Shown here in pieces: positions 1 to 8,176 of a stretch of 33,541 nt of DNA; position 1 is the first letter of the stretch, and the number at the start of each line of letters is the position of its first letter. Under the pieces are notes generated by a model. That model ran no database searches. It saw only the letters and a list, made by a program, of their open reading frames with translations, and was not told the origin of the DNA. Origin of the DNA: Prevotellaceae bacterium. Its GTDB lineage: Bacteria; Bacteroidota; Bacteroidia; Bacteroidales; UBA932. Location: the NCBI GenBank assembly GCA_031270335.1, contig JAISXV010000103.1, positions 1 to 33,541 on the forward strand, given 5' to 3'. A program made the translations under genes and the position numbers.

Positions 1-807
1 CCGCAGGCTCTTGTCGATAAGATTAAATCGCTCAAAAACTACGAACATCGCGTACTTTACTACGGTCCGTTGAAAAAAGAACAGATTGTGGAGATTATCA
101 ATCAGAAACATGCTGTTGCCGACAAGTTGCAACCTGTTCCCGAAGCCGTCAAATTTGTTGAACAGGAAACAAACGAAAATAAGGTGTATCTGGCTCATTA
201 TGATGCAAAACAGATTTATTTCTCAATGATATCGAAGGGCGAAACGGGTTACAACAAGGCGATTGAACCCGACCGTCAGTTGTATAACAACTATTTCGGC
301 GGCGGAATGAACGGGATTGTGTTTCAGGAGATGCGCGAAGCAAGGGGTCTGGCTTACAGCGCCGGAGCCTCGTATTCGTCGCCCGGAAAGCCCGACAGGT
401 CGTACTATCTGACTACCATGATTGCTACGCAAACGGACAAACTCGCCGATGCAAACGCAGCATTCCTCGAAATATTGAACAACATGCCCGAATCGGAAAA
501 GGCTTTCGGACTGGCGAAGGAGAGTATTCTGTCGAACATCCGCACTGCAAGGACGTTGCGTGAAGCCGTATTCTGGAGTTATCTTAGCGCGAAAGAGTTC
601 GGTTATGATTACGATTCGCGGAAAGATGTTTTCGAAAAGGTGAAGGATATGACTTTGGCGAATGTCAAGGCGTTTCAGGAGAAATATGTCAAAAACCGCT
701 CTTATACTTATTGTATATTAGGCGATACGAACGATATGGATATGAATTATCTGAACAGTCTGGGAAAAGTACAGAAACTGACACAGGAAGAAATTTTTGG
801 ATATTAA
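1..807 (+). CDS. M16 (insulinase/pitrilysin) family peptidase, C-terminal part
   Basis: The reading frame is open from base 1 with no start codon, so the gene is cut by the window edge and only about 268 C-terminal residues are present. The segment carries the C-terminal M16 domain pattern: a Gly-rich 'YFGGGMNGIVFQEMREARG' stretch followed by 'LAYSAG', the usual 'RE..gLAYs' signature of the second M16 half. The zinc-binding HxxEH motif would lie in the missing N-terminal half and cannot be checked. Bacteroidota M16 proteins of this kind are usually exported zinc peptidases of around 900 residues with two M16 units. A 26-bp AT-rich gap separates it from the next gene on the same strand, so the two may be cotranscribed. 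Confidence in the family is good; substrate and localisation are unknown. Confidence 0.85.
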   Translation, partial: PQALVDKIKSLKNYEHRVLYYGPLKKEQIVEIINQKHAVADKLQPVPEAVKFVEQETNENKVYLAHYDAKQIYFSMISKGETGYNKAIEPDRQLYNNYFGGGMNGIVFQEMREARGLAYSAGASYSSPGKPDRSYYLTTMIATQTDKLADANAAFLEILNNMPESEKAFGLAKESILSNIRTARTLREAVFWSYLSAKEFGYDYDSRKDVFEKVKDMTLANVKAFQEKYVKNRSYTYCILGDTNDMDMNYLNSLGKVQKLTQEEIFGY

Positions 808-833
808 ATTAAAAATAAATTAAACTAAATTAA

Positions 834-1385
834 ATGGGTAAAAAAGCTGTAATTGTGGTAGATATGCTAAACGATTTTGTGACCGGCGCTCTTGGTTGCG
901 ATCGTGGACGGGCAATTGTTCCGGCGCTTCAGAAGTTAGTGTATGCTGCCCGTGAAAATGATGTATATGTCGTGTATGCAAACGACTGTCACATCAAAGG
1001 CGTCGATGCCGAACTGAAACTTTGGGGCGACCACGCTATCAAAGGTACGTACGGCGCAGAGGTTATCGACGAACTGAAACCGGATGAAAAAGATTTCGTT
1101 GTGCCTAAAAGAAGGTACAGCGGATTTTTTCAAACCGACTTGCATCTGTTGCTGCGTGAACTCGACGTCGATACGGTTATCGTAACGGGTCTCCACACGC
1201 ACATGTGTGTAAGACACACGTCGGCAGATGCTTACTGTTGGGGTTTCAACATCGTCGTGCCAAAGGACGCTACCGATTCGTTTACGGAAGAAGACTATAA
1301 CATCGGGATCAAATACCTGAAAGAAGTCTATGGCGCTGAAATTACGACCGTCGATGAACTGATCAATTCGTTTACGAATAAATAA
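834..1385 (+). CDS. Nicotinamidase-like cysteine hydrolase (isochorismatase superfamily)
   Basis: This 183-residue protein has the full isochorismatase-fold catalytic triad: Asp10 in 'VVDMLNDF', Lys92 in 'VPKRRYSGF' and Cys125 in 'HTHMCVRHT'. Asp51, His53 and His68 sit where nicotinamidases place their metal ligands (D-x-H plus a later His), which favours nicotinamide deamidation to nicotinate over isochorismate hydrolysis. Its length suits PncA-type enzymes. It lies upstream of nadD, which acts two steps later in NAD salvage, but a strong terminator and a new promoter lie between them, so coregulation is not implied. The cis-peptide and metal-site reading is by analogy with archaeal PncA. 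Other amide hydrolases of this superfamily share the triad, so the exact substrate is inferred. Confidence 0.8.
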   Translation: MGKKAVIVVDMLNDFVTGALGCDRGRAIVPALQKLVYAARENDVYVVYANDCHIKGVDAELKLWGDHAIKGTYGAEVIDELKPDEKDFVVPKRRYSGFFQTDLHLLLRELDVDTVIVTGLHTHMCVRHTSADAYCWGFNIVVPKDATDSFTEEDYNIGIKYLKEVYGAEITTVDELINSFTNK

Positions 1386-1411
1386 GTTTCATTGCAAAAA
1401 AAAACAAAACT

Positions 1412-1447
1412 GCGCCCGCGATTTTTGAAGTCGCGGGCGCGTTTTAT
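1412..1447 (+). terminator. Rho-independent terminator after the nicotinamidase-like gene
   Basis: A perfect 10-bp GC-rich stem (1412-1421 pairing with 1431-1440) with a 9-nt loop is followed at once by a T-rich tail. An A-rich tract lies just upstream, so it could also work weakly on the opposite strand. It begins about 27 bp after the stop codon of the preceding gene. Confidence 0.9.
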
Positions 1448-1466
1448 TTGTTTCTCAATTTTTGAT

Positions 1467-1474
1467 TATCTTTG
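1467..1474 (+). promoter_or_regulatory. Bacteroidetes-type -7 promoter element for nadD
   Basis: TATCTTTG matches the Bacteroidetes -7 consensus TAnnTTTG exactly and lies 26 bp before the nadD start. A TTTG at 1447-1450 is a possible -33 element, but the 16-bp spacer is shorter than the usual 19-21 bp. The terminator tail and the promoter nearly touch. Confidence 0.6.
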
Positions 1475-1500
1475 CCCCTCGAATTTTAAAGTAAAATGGT

Positions 1501-2094
1501 ATGATGGCTTCGAATGTGGTAATATTTTCGGGTTCGTTCAATCCAATACATATTGGTCATTTGGCGATAGCTAATTATGTCGTCGAATTTACCGGCGCCA
1601 ACGAATTTTTATTTGTTGTGAGTCCGCATAATCCTTTTAAGTCTAAAAGCGAACTTGCCGGTTTTCATCATCGGCTGAATATGGTGAAGATTGCTTTCGA
1701 AGGACTTGATTTGCCGATCGCGGTGAGCGATATCGAAAACACTCTGCCGCAACCATCTTACACTATCAACACTCTCAACGCTCTTTCGGAAAAATATCCC
1801 GGCAAAAACTGGTCGTTGCTAATTGGCGCTGATAATCTTGTCAATTTTCACCTCTGGAAAGATTCTGCGAAAATTATCGAACAGCATCGTTTACTGGTAT
1901 ATCCGCGTGCCGGATTCGACTATAACGACGAATTTTACGAAAAAAATAATGCTGTGAAATTAAACGCTCCGATAATGGAAATATCTTCGACATTTATACG
2001 CAACAATATTTCCAAAGGTCATAACCTCAAGGCGCTACTCCCTAATGGCGTGTACGAATATATCCACGAACACGGACTTTATCTTGTCAATTGA
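1501..2094 (+). CDS. nadD: Nicotinate-nucleotide adenylyltransferase
   Basis: NadD transfers AMP from ATP to nicotinate mononucleotide, giving deamido-NAD, in cytoplasmic NAD biosynthesis. The 197-residue protein begins with the nucleotidyltransferase motif 'GSFNPIHIGHL', with its paired HxGH histidines, and ends with 'ISSTFIRNNI', the C-terminal ISSTxIR motif that binds ATP phosphates. Length is normal for the family. Two ATG codons stand in tandem (1501 and 1504) and either may be used. The gene has its own -7 element upstream and ends 6 bp before the stop of the convergent trifunctional gene. The upstream nicotinamidase-like gene supplies the same pathway, although a terminator separates them. 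Confidence 0.95.
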   Translation: MMASNVVIFSGSFNPIHIGHLAIANYVVEFTGANEFLFVVSPHNPFKSKSELAGFHHRLNMVKIAFEGLDLPIAVSDIENTLPQPSYTINTLNALSEKYPGKNWSLLIGADNLVNFHLWKDSAKIIEQHRLLVYPRAGFDYNDEFYEKNNAVKLNAPIMEISSTFIRNNISKGHNLKALLPNGVYEYIHEHGLYLVN

Positions 2095-2100
2095 GCATTT

Positions 2101-5100
2101 TCATGTACTTTTCCACAAAATCCAGTACGTATTTATTGTCTGTTTTTTGCCGGCAACGATGGTATGCGAAAATCCGTATTTACCGAAAATCTCGCAAATA
2201 TCTTTTGTTGAGAAAAAGTTGAGACGGTTATTTGTCTTGTTGAATTTGAAGATTTTAGTAGATAGAAACTCTGTTATTTTGTTGAAGTTATGACTGCCGG
2301 AGTCGGCGTCACGGATGATGATTTTGCCGTTCGGATTCAGTTTTCCCGATATTTGGCGTGCGATGTTTGCTATGTCGTCCGGTTTTACGTAATGTAGCAC
2401 ATCGCTGAATATAAAACAGTCAGCCTGTTCGAAATCATACTTTGTGATATCGGCATGTTCGAAATTCACTTTGCTTGTTTTGATGTAGCAATTGGCGGCG
2501 AGGGTAATCTTGTCTTCGTCGTAATCGATGGCAGTGATTGTTCTACCGGCTGATTTCATGGACAATATGTACGACAAAAAACCGTAACCGCAGCCGGCGT
2601 CCACGATTTTTCCTTTCGACGGAACAAATTTGTCGAAATCGCAGTAAGCGTCTTCTATTTTCAGTTTTATCCGCAGATACCACTCTAACACAGGACCTTT
2701 GTACATAAACGCATCCTGCAGTTTTCGGATACAGTATCGCGAATTAGTCGCCTCCTCGCCCAATTTCGGATATTCGCGCCTGTAGAACGCTGCTATTTCT
2801 TTGGTTCGTTCCCTGTAACCGTCTCCAAACAGTTTATTATCAGGAGAAATCCTGTCGAAAAACTTCAACGTAATCTGATTGGGATATACGGTGAAACAGC
2901 CTTTGTGCAGAGTTTCGTAATTGTTTTGCAACATAATCGGAAGAATGTCAACGCCAAGCTGTTCTGCCAGAAAAAACGCTCCTTTGTGGAAACGTTTGAT
3001 TTCCGAATTGTCGCTTCGTGCGCCTTCGGGAAAAATCATTATCGAATATCCATCGTTCAATGTATTGCGATAAATATCAGGCAAATCCATCCCGCCCGAC
3101 AAAGAATGAAATCCGGCAAATCTCACAAACAGACCCATGACCGGCGAATTCCAAACCCAGTCCTTCACCACAAACACGATTTTCGGCGACAAGGCAAGTA
3201 TTTGCAGTATATCAATCATTGACTGATGATTAGAGATGATTATCGCAGGTTTTTTCAACGTCTCATTATGCGGGTTGATTGTGATTTTCTTTACCGTAAA
3301 CGACAGTAAAATAATGCTTTTAGCCAGAAAATGAATACAATACAGCAATATTGCCCGTTTTTTCTTCCGGCTTGCAGGAAGAATATGGATAATCATGCTG
3401 ATAACCGAAAGCGTCAAACATCCCGCAACAAAATAAGTGAAGAAAAACAGACTGTTAGCTACCGTAAGGAGACTTATCGGCGGATGACCTTTCGAAACGG
3501 GCTTTGCGATTAATATCCGGAACAAAAACGGCTGCAATGTCTGCGAAATAAACAGTACCGACAATATTCCGAGAATCGAAATACTTGCTAACGAATATAT
3601 TGCCGGATGTTTTGCGAACAATAAGGCTCCAAAACCTGTCAATCCCGTTAATCCTGAGATAATTATGCTCATCCGGACTACTGAGGCATGAGTTTCGCTC
3701 TTTTTGTACGACTTGAGGCAACCGTCGGTGGTGAAGATACAGAAATCGTCGCCAAGTCCGAAAATAAACGTTGACAGTATGATATTTACGATGTTGAACT
3801 TGATGCCAAACAAGCCCATTATCCCCAATATCCAGATCCACGAAACAAGCATGGGGAGAAAAGTGATAAGCGTCAATTCTATACGTCCGTATGAGAGCAA
3901 AATCGCCAAAAATACCAGTAACGAAGTGTAAAACGTAATCGTATTGAAATCATTGCCCACCGAATCCACCAAATTCTCCGTTATCAACTGTTTGTTAAAG
4001 ACTTTGGCATGTCCGCTTTTGTTGATGACGCCGGCAATTTCGTTGACGTCTTCCGGCGAGGCTATTACTTTTGAAATCAGAGTACTGATGAGGCTGTCGG
4101 AATAAAAGTAATCTTTTCCAAAAACCTCAATGAGCGAGGCATAATCTTCGTCGGGAATTATATCCGCTTTGCCTTCGAGAGTTGCAAAAAAACTGTCGAA
4201 AGAATCAATATTCAGTTCTTTCGCTGTAAATACCTGTTTGATAGATTCTTTTTCGTGTGTTCGTGAGTTGTTTTTCCAGTAGTTGTTCCATTTATCCGCT
4301 CTTTCCTGCTGTATATATTTTGGCGGAACAGCCTTTGCCACACCAATATACTCGCAACGGTATCCTGCCGACGAAAGACTGTCGGACAAAAGAAATGTTT
4401 TGTACGAATTGCTAAGCGCTTCTTCGGGCGTATCTCCCTTTGACACAATCAATATGCTGTTTTTTGTCGCCAGAATATCGTTAAATTGCCGTTCTGCTTC
4501 CCTCGCAGTTTTCGACATGTAGTTCAACTTGTTTAAATCGCTCTCATACTCAACGTTAAAGGAAAAATACAGCAACGCCGGAGTGAGCGCGGCGATAATA
4601 ATTAAAGGTACGGGCTTTTTGTCTAACGGATAGACGCTTAGCTTCTCGAAAAACCTGCGCGTTCTGTTTGTCTTTTTCGAATCGGGAATTTTTCCGAACA
4701 GATGCGGCAAAAATATCAACGAAAACAGCGCAGCGCCAATAAGACAGAACGCTCCGAAAAGTCCGAAATCCTTCAACAGCGGCGAACCTGTAAACGTCAG
4801 ACACAGAAACCCTCCGACAGTCGTCAGGCTGCCGACGGTCATCGGAAAAACCATTGATTTTATCGTTTTCTCTACATTTCGGTTATGTATGTAGTGAGTG
4901 AAAAAATGTATCGGATAATTCACCGCAATACCCAGAATGACAGCGCCCGAGCCAATTGCAATCAACGACAGCGAGGTCTCGAAAAGACTGACCATTGCCA
5001 ACGAAAACAAAGCGGCAAACGACACTGTCGCTACAATCAGCAAAGGCAGTCGCTTTTTCCCGAATATCGAAATCAACAACAAGAGTATCACCGCTATAAC

Positions 5101-5940
5101 TACGGTCAAAGTTACGTAAATGTCTTTCTGCACCTGTACCGAGTTTCCAACGGCAACAAGCGGAGCGCCAAAGTATTGCACTCTGTAATCTTTGTATTTT
5201 TCGAAACCTGCGACAGCATTGTTGAAATCGCCGGTTATCCTGTCCAAAATCTTAATCAAGACTGCGTTGTTTTTCGTTTCGCCGTATTTGTTCTTGGGAA
5301 TCATCATGATAATGAGATTCTTTTCGTCGCCTGAGAAAAAATATCCGTCGATTGTGATTAAAGTCGAAGCTGTCTGCATCTCTTTCATTTTCAGCAAATG
5401 GTTGAAAGTGAAACCGGCGGGGTCGTACAGCAGTCCTTCACGTGCGAAAGTCCCTCCGGGAGTGGACATTGTACGTATATATCCGCTCAAGACCGAATCT
5501 AACCTCTCCGCAGGAATCAACACCTCGTCACCGTATTTTTCGGCGCCGATAAACATGGGAAAATTCTGGGCTATAATGGAATAGACCTTGACGAAATCGT
5601 CCTGCGACAGGTTCGTTCTCACTTCGCTGAGCAATTCGCCGCATCCGGTTTTGATTACTTCGGTCAAAGTGTCGGCAATAGCCATAAGTACTTCTTTATC
5701 AGATTCGCCGGTCTCGGAATATATTCGCAATATCAGTTGCTCGGTGGACTTCGTTTTGTTGAGAAGCGAAGTAAGTTCTTCTGTTTCAGCATCTGTATTC
5801 AACATCTCCGAAATATCTTCTTCAAAAGATATTCCCGACGCTAAAACGGCGCATAAAGCTATGACCGACAGCAGAAAAACGTTTCTTACTTTCGGATATT
5901 CAGCGAAATACCTGTAAATATTAGCAAATACATTCTCCAT
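2101..5940 (-). CDS. Trifunctional MMPL/RND exporter - lysophospholipid acyltransferase - SAM methyltransferase
   Basis: I chose the ATG at 5940 (1279 residues) because it opens the exporter domain at 'MENVFANIYRYF', follows an AGGA-type ribosome site, and overlaps the upstream gene by only 20 bp. Residues 1 to about 850 are an RND/MMPL transporter, with one N-terminal membrane segment, a soluble loop, a membrane block near 274-414, a second loop, and a second block near 669-855. A PlsC-type acyltransferase follows, with the HxxxxD motif in 'NHQSMID' (904-910) and 'FPEGARS' (970-976). The last 190 residues are a class I methyltransferase with motif I 'IVDAGCGYG' (1112-1120). Such triple fusions are known from Bacteroidetes aryl-polyene/flexirubin-type loci. 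The likely role is export and acyl or methyl tailoring of a lipid-like product, which is inferred. It is the last gene of the minus-strand operon. Confidence 0.88.
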   Translation of the reverse strand: MENVFANIYRYFAEYPKVRNVFLLSVIALCAVLASGISFEEDISEMLNTDAETEELTSLLNKTKSTEQLILRIYSETGESDKEVLMAIADTLTEVIKTGCGELLSEVRTNLSQDDFVKVYSIIAQNFPMFIGAEKYGDEVLIPAERLDSVLSGYIRTMSTPGGTFAREGLLYDPAGFTFNHLLKMKEMQTASTLITIDGYFFSGDEKNLIIMMIPKNKYGETKNNAVLIKILDRITGDFNNAVAGFEKYKDYRVQYFGAPLVAVGNSVQVQKDIYVTLTVVIAVILLLLISIFGKKRLPLLIVATVSFAALFSLAMVSLFETSLSLIAIGSGAVILGIAVNYPIHFFTHYIHNRNVEKTIKSMVFPMTVGSLTTVGGFLCLTFTGSPLLKDFGLFGAFCLIGAALFSLIFLPHLFGKIPDSKKTNRTRRFFEKLSVYPLDKKPVPLIIIAALTPALLYFSFNVEYESDLNKLNYMSKTAREAERQFNDILATKNSILIVSKGDTPEEALSNSYKTFLLSDSLSSAGYRCEYIGVAKAVPPKYIQQERADKWNNYWKNNSRTHEKESIKQVFTAKELNIDSFDSFFATLEGKADIIPDEDYASLIEVFGKDYFYSDSLISTLISKVIASPEDVNEIAGVINKSGHAKVFNKQLITENLVDSVGNDFNTITFYTSLLVFLAILLSYGRIELTLITFLPMLVSWIWILGIMGLFGIKFNIVNIILSTFIFGLGDDFCIFTTDGCLKSYKKSETHASVVRMSIIISGLTGLTGFGALLFAKHPAIYSLASISILGILSVLFISQTLQPFLFRILIAKPVSKGHPPISLLTVANSLFFFTYFVAGCLTLSVISMIIHILPASRKKKRAILLYCIHFLAKSIILLSFTVKKITINPHNETLKKPAIIISNHQSMIDILQILALSPKIVFVVKDWVWNSPVMGLFVRFAGFHSLSGGMDLPDIYRNTLNDGYSIMIFPEGARSDNSEIKRFHKGAFFLAEQLGVDILPIMLQNNYETLHKGCFTVYPNQITLKFFDRISPDNKLFGDGYRERTKEIAAFYRREYPKLGEEATNSRYCIRKLQDAFMYKGPVLEWYLRIKLKIEDAYCDFDKFVPSKGKIVDAGCGYGFLSYILSMKSAGRTITAIDYDEDKITLAANCYIKTSKVNFEHADITKYDFEQADCFIFSDVLHYVKPDDIANIARQISGKLNPNGKIIIRDADSGSHNFNKITEFLSTKIFKFNKTNNRLNFFSTKDICEIFGKYGFSHTIVAGKKQTINTYWILWKST

Positions 5941-7006
5941 TTTTTTTCCTGCATTGCAACAAAGTATGTCCGACGCCTGTGTCGTCAATACTTTTTTCGA
6001 CAGACAATCCCGCTTTGTCTATCAGTTCATAGAAAACATCAGAGGTGTACATCCGGCTGTTTCCATTGGCTATTGCAGTGAAATACAGCGAAGTCATAAT
6101 CAGGCAAAATGCCGAAGTTTCGAAACGTTGCCTGTCCCAGAAAGGCTCAAGAATGAAGACGCTAGTATCTTCGTTCATCGCTTTAACACAGCGATTTAAT
6201 ATCGAAACGATTTCATTTTCGGAAAAACAGTCAAGGAACTGGCTGAGCCAGATGGCGTCGTATCCTTTCGGAAGAGAATTGCGTTCGTCTAACAGATTGG
6301 TTTCCACGAAAGTTATACGTTGCAGGAGATTTTTCTCTGCTGCGTTTTGTTTCGCCATTTCAAGCTGTCCGGGAAGGTCAGCGATTGCTACATGCACTTC
6401 CTGATTGTGTTGCAGACACTTACAAGCAAATTTGCCGGTATTTCCGCCTATGTCCAGTATTTTTTTGGGCTGAATTTCAAATACATGTTTCAGACACTGG
6501 TCAAAAGCGACGTCTGAATAGTAATGGTCAAAAGCGAACCAGCTTGTGCGTACATTTTCAGGAAGTTGCGATAGACCTTCGTACACCGTATTCCACTCTC
6601 CGAACGTCTTCAATCCTTCCGGTTTTCCTGTGCGGACAGATTCTTCGAGACGAAACATTCCGTTGTAACACACATCATTAACAAAATCCGTATTTGCAAC
6701 CGTAAAATCGTTGTGCATGAAAAAATAAGCGGTTTTGGTGAGGAAAAACTTTTCGTCGTCACGGTATAACAATCCAATTGCCAGACCCGCCTCGCAAAGC
6801 ACTCTGACGCCATATTCCGACAATTGTGTTCCTGTTGCAATATCGCTTAACGACAGTCCCTTACCTTTCTCTTTTTCGATTAAATCAAGTATTCCAAGAT
6901 TTTTCAACGCCCTCGACGCCTGAAAAATAACGGGAGCAAACGCAATCCAGTTTGCCTGCCGTACAGCCTCAATAGCCTTTAACGAATCGTTGTTATAATA
7001 GTCCAT
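5921..7006 (-). CDS. SAM-dependent methyltransferase, O-methyltransferase-like with N-terminal winged-helix/dimerisation domain
   Basis: This 361-residue protein has the layout of small-molecule O-methyltransferases. A helical, winged-helix-like N-terminal region (about 20-100, including 'LSDIATGTQLSEYGVRVLC') is followed by a Rossmann methyltransferase domain with SAM motif I 'ILDIGGNTGKF' at 183-193 and an acidic 'VAIADLPGQ' strand about 25 residues later. It starts 9 bp after the ketoacyl synthase gene and overlaps the trifunctional gene by 20 bp, so the three are almost surely cotranscribed and translationally coupled. In aryl-polyene-type clusters a methyltransferase acts on the aryl head group; that role here is inferred. 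The substrate cannot be read from the sequence. Confidence 0.82.
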   Translation of the reverse strand: MDYYNNDSLKAIEAVRQANWIAFAPVIFQASRALKNLGILDLIEKEKGKGLSLSDIATGTQLSEYGVRVLCEAGLAIGLLYRDDEKFFLTKTAYFFMHNDFTVANTDFVNDVCYNGMFRLEESVRTGKPEGLKTFGEWNTVYEGLSQLPENVRTSWFAFDHYYSDVAFDQCLKHVFEIQPKKILDIGGNTGKFACKCLQHNQEVHVAIADLPGQLEMAKQNAAEKNLLQRITFVETNLLDERNSLPKGYDAIWLSQFLDCFSENEIVSILNRCVKAMNEDTSVFILEPFWDRQRFETSAFCLIMTSLYFTAIANGNSRMYTSDVFYELIDKAGLSVEKSIDDTGVGHTLLQCRKKNGECIC

Positions 7007-7015
7007 ATCAATATA

Positions 7016-8164
7016 TTACCGTTTTTCGAAACATACCGCCGCATTACACCCGCCGAATCCCGACATGGTTTTGATGAAACGAGTCATTTCCCTGTTCTCT
7101 AATTTAGTCTGTATGTTGAGTTTACTACTTGTTCCGCAATCGCTGTAACCGAGCGAAGGTATCAGAATGTTATTGACGAGGCTTTCGATACAAATCACTG
7201 ATTCCATGACGCCTGCCGCTCCCAAAGTGTGTCCGGCATATTGTTTGAGGCTGTGAACAGGAATGTCTGAAACGCCTGCTTCGGCAAACGCCTTGCTTTC
7301 CATTTCGTCGTTGTATATCGTCGCCGTGCCATGCGCCGAAAGAAAATCGAATGTGTTGCTATCTGCCTCATTGACAGCTTTCTTTATTGCTTCGGCAAGT
7401 TCTTCACCTGTACGCGAAGGTCCGGATATGTGGTTGGCGTCGTTTGTCGTCGCTCCTCCCGTCAGATATATTTTGTTGTGATTAAAGTGATTATCGCTGT
7501 TTCTCCGCAAGACGACGGCGGCAGCGCCTTCGCCGAGATTGATTCCGTTTCGTGCCTTGTCGAAAGGACGGCATAGCTGGTCGCTAAGCGCAAACAGCGA
7601 ATTAAATCCCGACAGGACAAAATCGTTGACCGTGTCGGCTCCAATAATTACCGCATAATCATAGTCTTGCGCTTCCAAAAACCTTTTACCCGCAATCATC
7701 GCCGACAGTCCCGACACACAAGCGTTTGAGACGATATAAAACGGCGGCTTTTTTCCTGCAATATTCCCGTACTCAGTTGATAATTTGTCGATTACTTTCT
7801 TTACCGACAGATGGATATTCAAGTTGGCGGCGGAGGGATTTGTTTCAATCTCTTCGATTCCGCCTTTTGTGGTTGCGACAATAACCAAAACTTTGTCGTT
7901 GAATGAGATACCGGATTTTTCCAGAACTTCTTTTCCCGCGCTCCAGATTAAACGCTCAAACCTGTTCCAGCCTTCAAACGGACATAACATTTTCAGCCTG
8001 TTGTTCTGTTCTTCCGAAAAATAAGCGGCATAAACAGGATGTTCCAAAAAATCTTTCCGGAGTTCCTTCAAGCCCGATTTTCCTTCGACAATGGAATCAA
8101 AGACGTCTTTAGCCGAAAAACCCAAAGGATGAATGATGGTATATGATTCTATTTCAGGCGACAT
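7016..8164 (-). CDS. Beta-ketoacyl-ACP synthase (KAS I/II type), secondary-metabolism clade likely
   Basis: The 382-residue protein has the complete Cys-His-His triad of elongating ketoacyl synthases: Cys149 in 'SNACVSG', His278 in 'SAHGTAT' and His312 in 'AGHTLGAAG'. It is therefore probably catalytic, joining malonyl-ACP to an acyl chain. It is shorter than housekeeping FabF (about 410 residues) because the N terminus is trimmed, as is common for ketoacyl synthases in aryl-polyene/flexirubin clusters. It sits 12 bp downstream of rfbD and 9 bp upstream of a methyltransferase gene. No acyl carrier protein, ketoreductase or dehydratase gene is in the window, so it must draw on partners encoded elsewhere. 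A role in polyene or unusual fatty-acid elongation is inferred from the neighbours. Confidence 0.87.
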   Translation of the reverse strand: MSPEIESYTIIHPLGFSAKDVFDSIVEGKSGLKELRKDFLEHPVYAAYFSEEQNNRLKMLCPFEGWNRFERLIWSAGKEVLEKSGISFNDKVLVIVATTKGGIEEIETNPSAANLNIHLSVKKVIDKLSTEYGNIAGKKPPFYIVSNACVSGLSAMIAGKRFLEAQDYDYAVIIGADTVNDFVLSGFNSLFALSDQLCRPFDKARNGINLGEGAAAVVLRRNSDNHFNHNKIYLTGGATTNDANHISGPSRTGEELAEAIKKAVNEADSNTFDFLSAHGTATIYNDEMESKAFAEAGVSDIPVHSLKQYAGHTLGAAGVMESVICIESLVNNILIPSLGYSDCGTSSKLNIQTKLENREMTRFIKTMSGFGGCNAAVCFEKR

Positions 8165-8176
8165 GTTCGAAAAACC

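Noticed and set aside
1392-1574. A 60-codon open frame between the nicotinamidase-like gene and nadD
   Set aside because: It runs through the terminator hairpin and promoter and overlaps nadD in another frame.
5941-5988. A longer start (ATG at 5988) for the trifunctional gene
   Set aside because: It would add 16 residues with no membrane-protein character and a deeper overlap; the ATG at 5940 has a better ribosome site and directly precedes the exporter domain.
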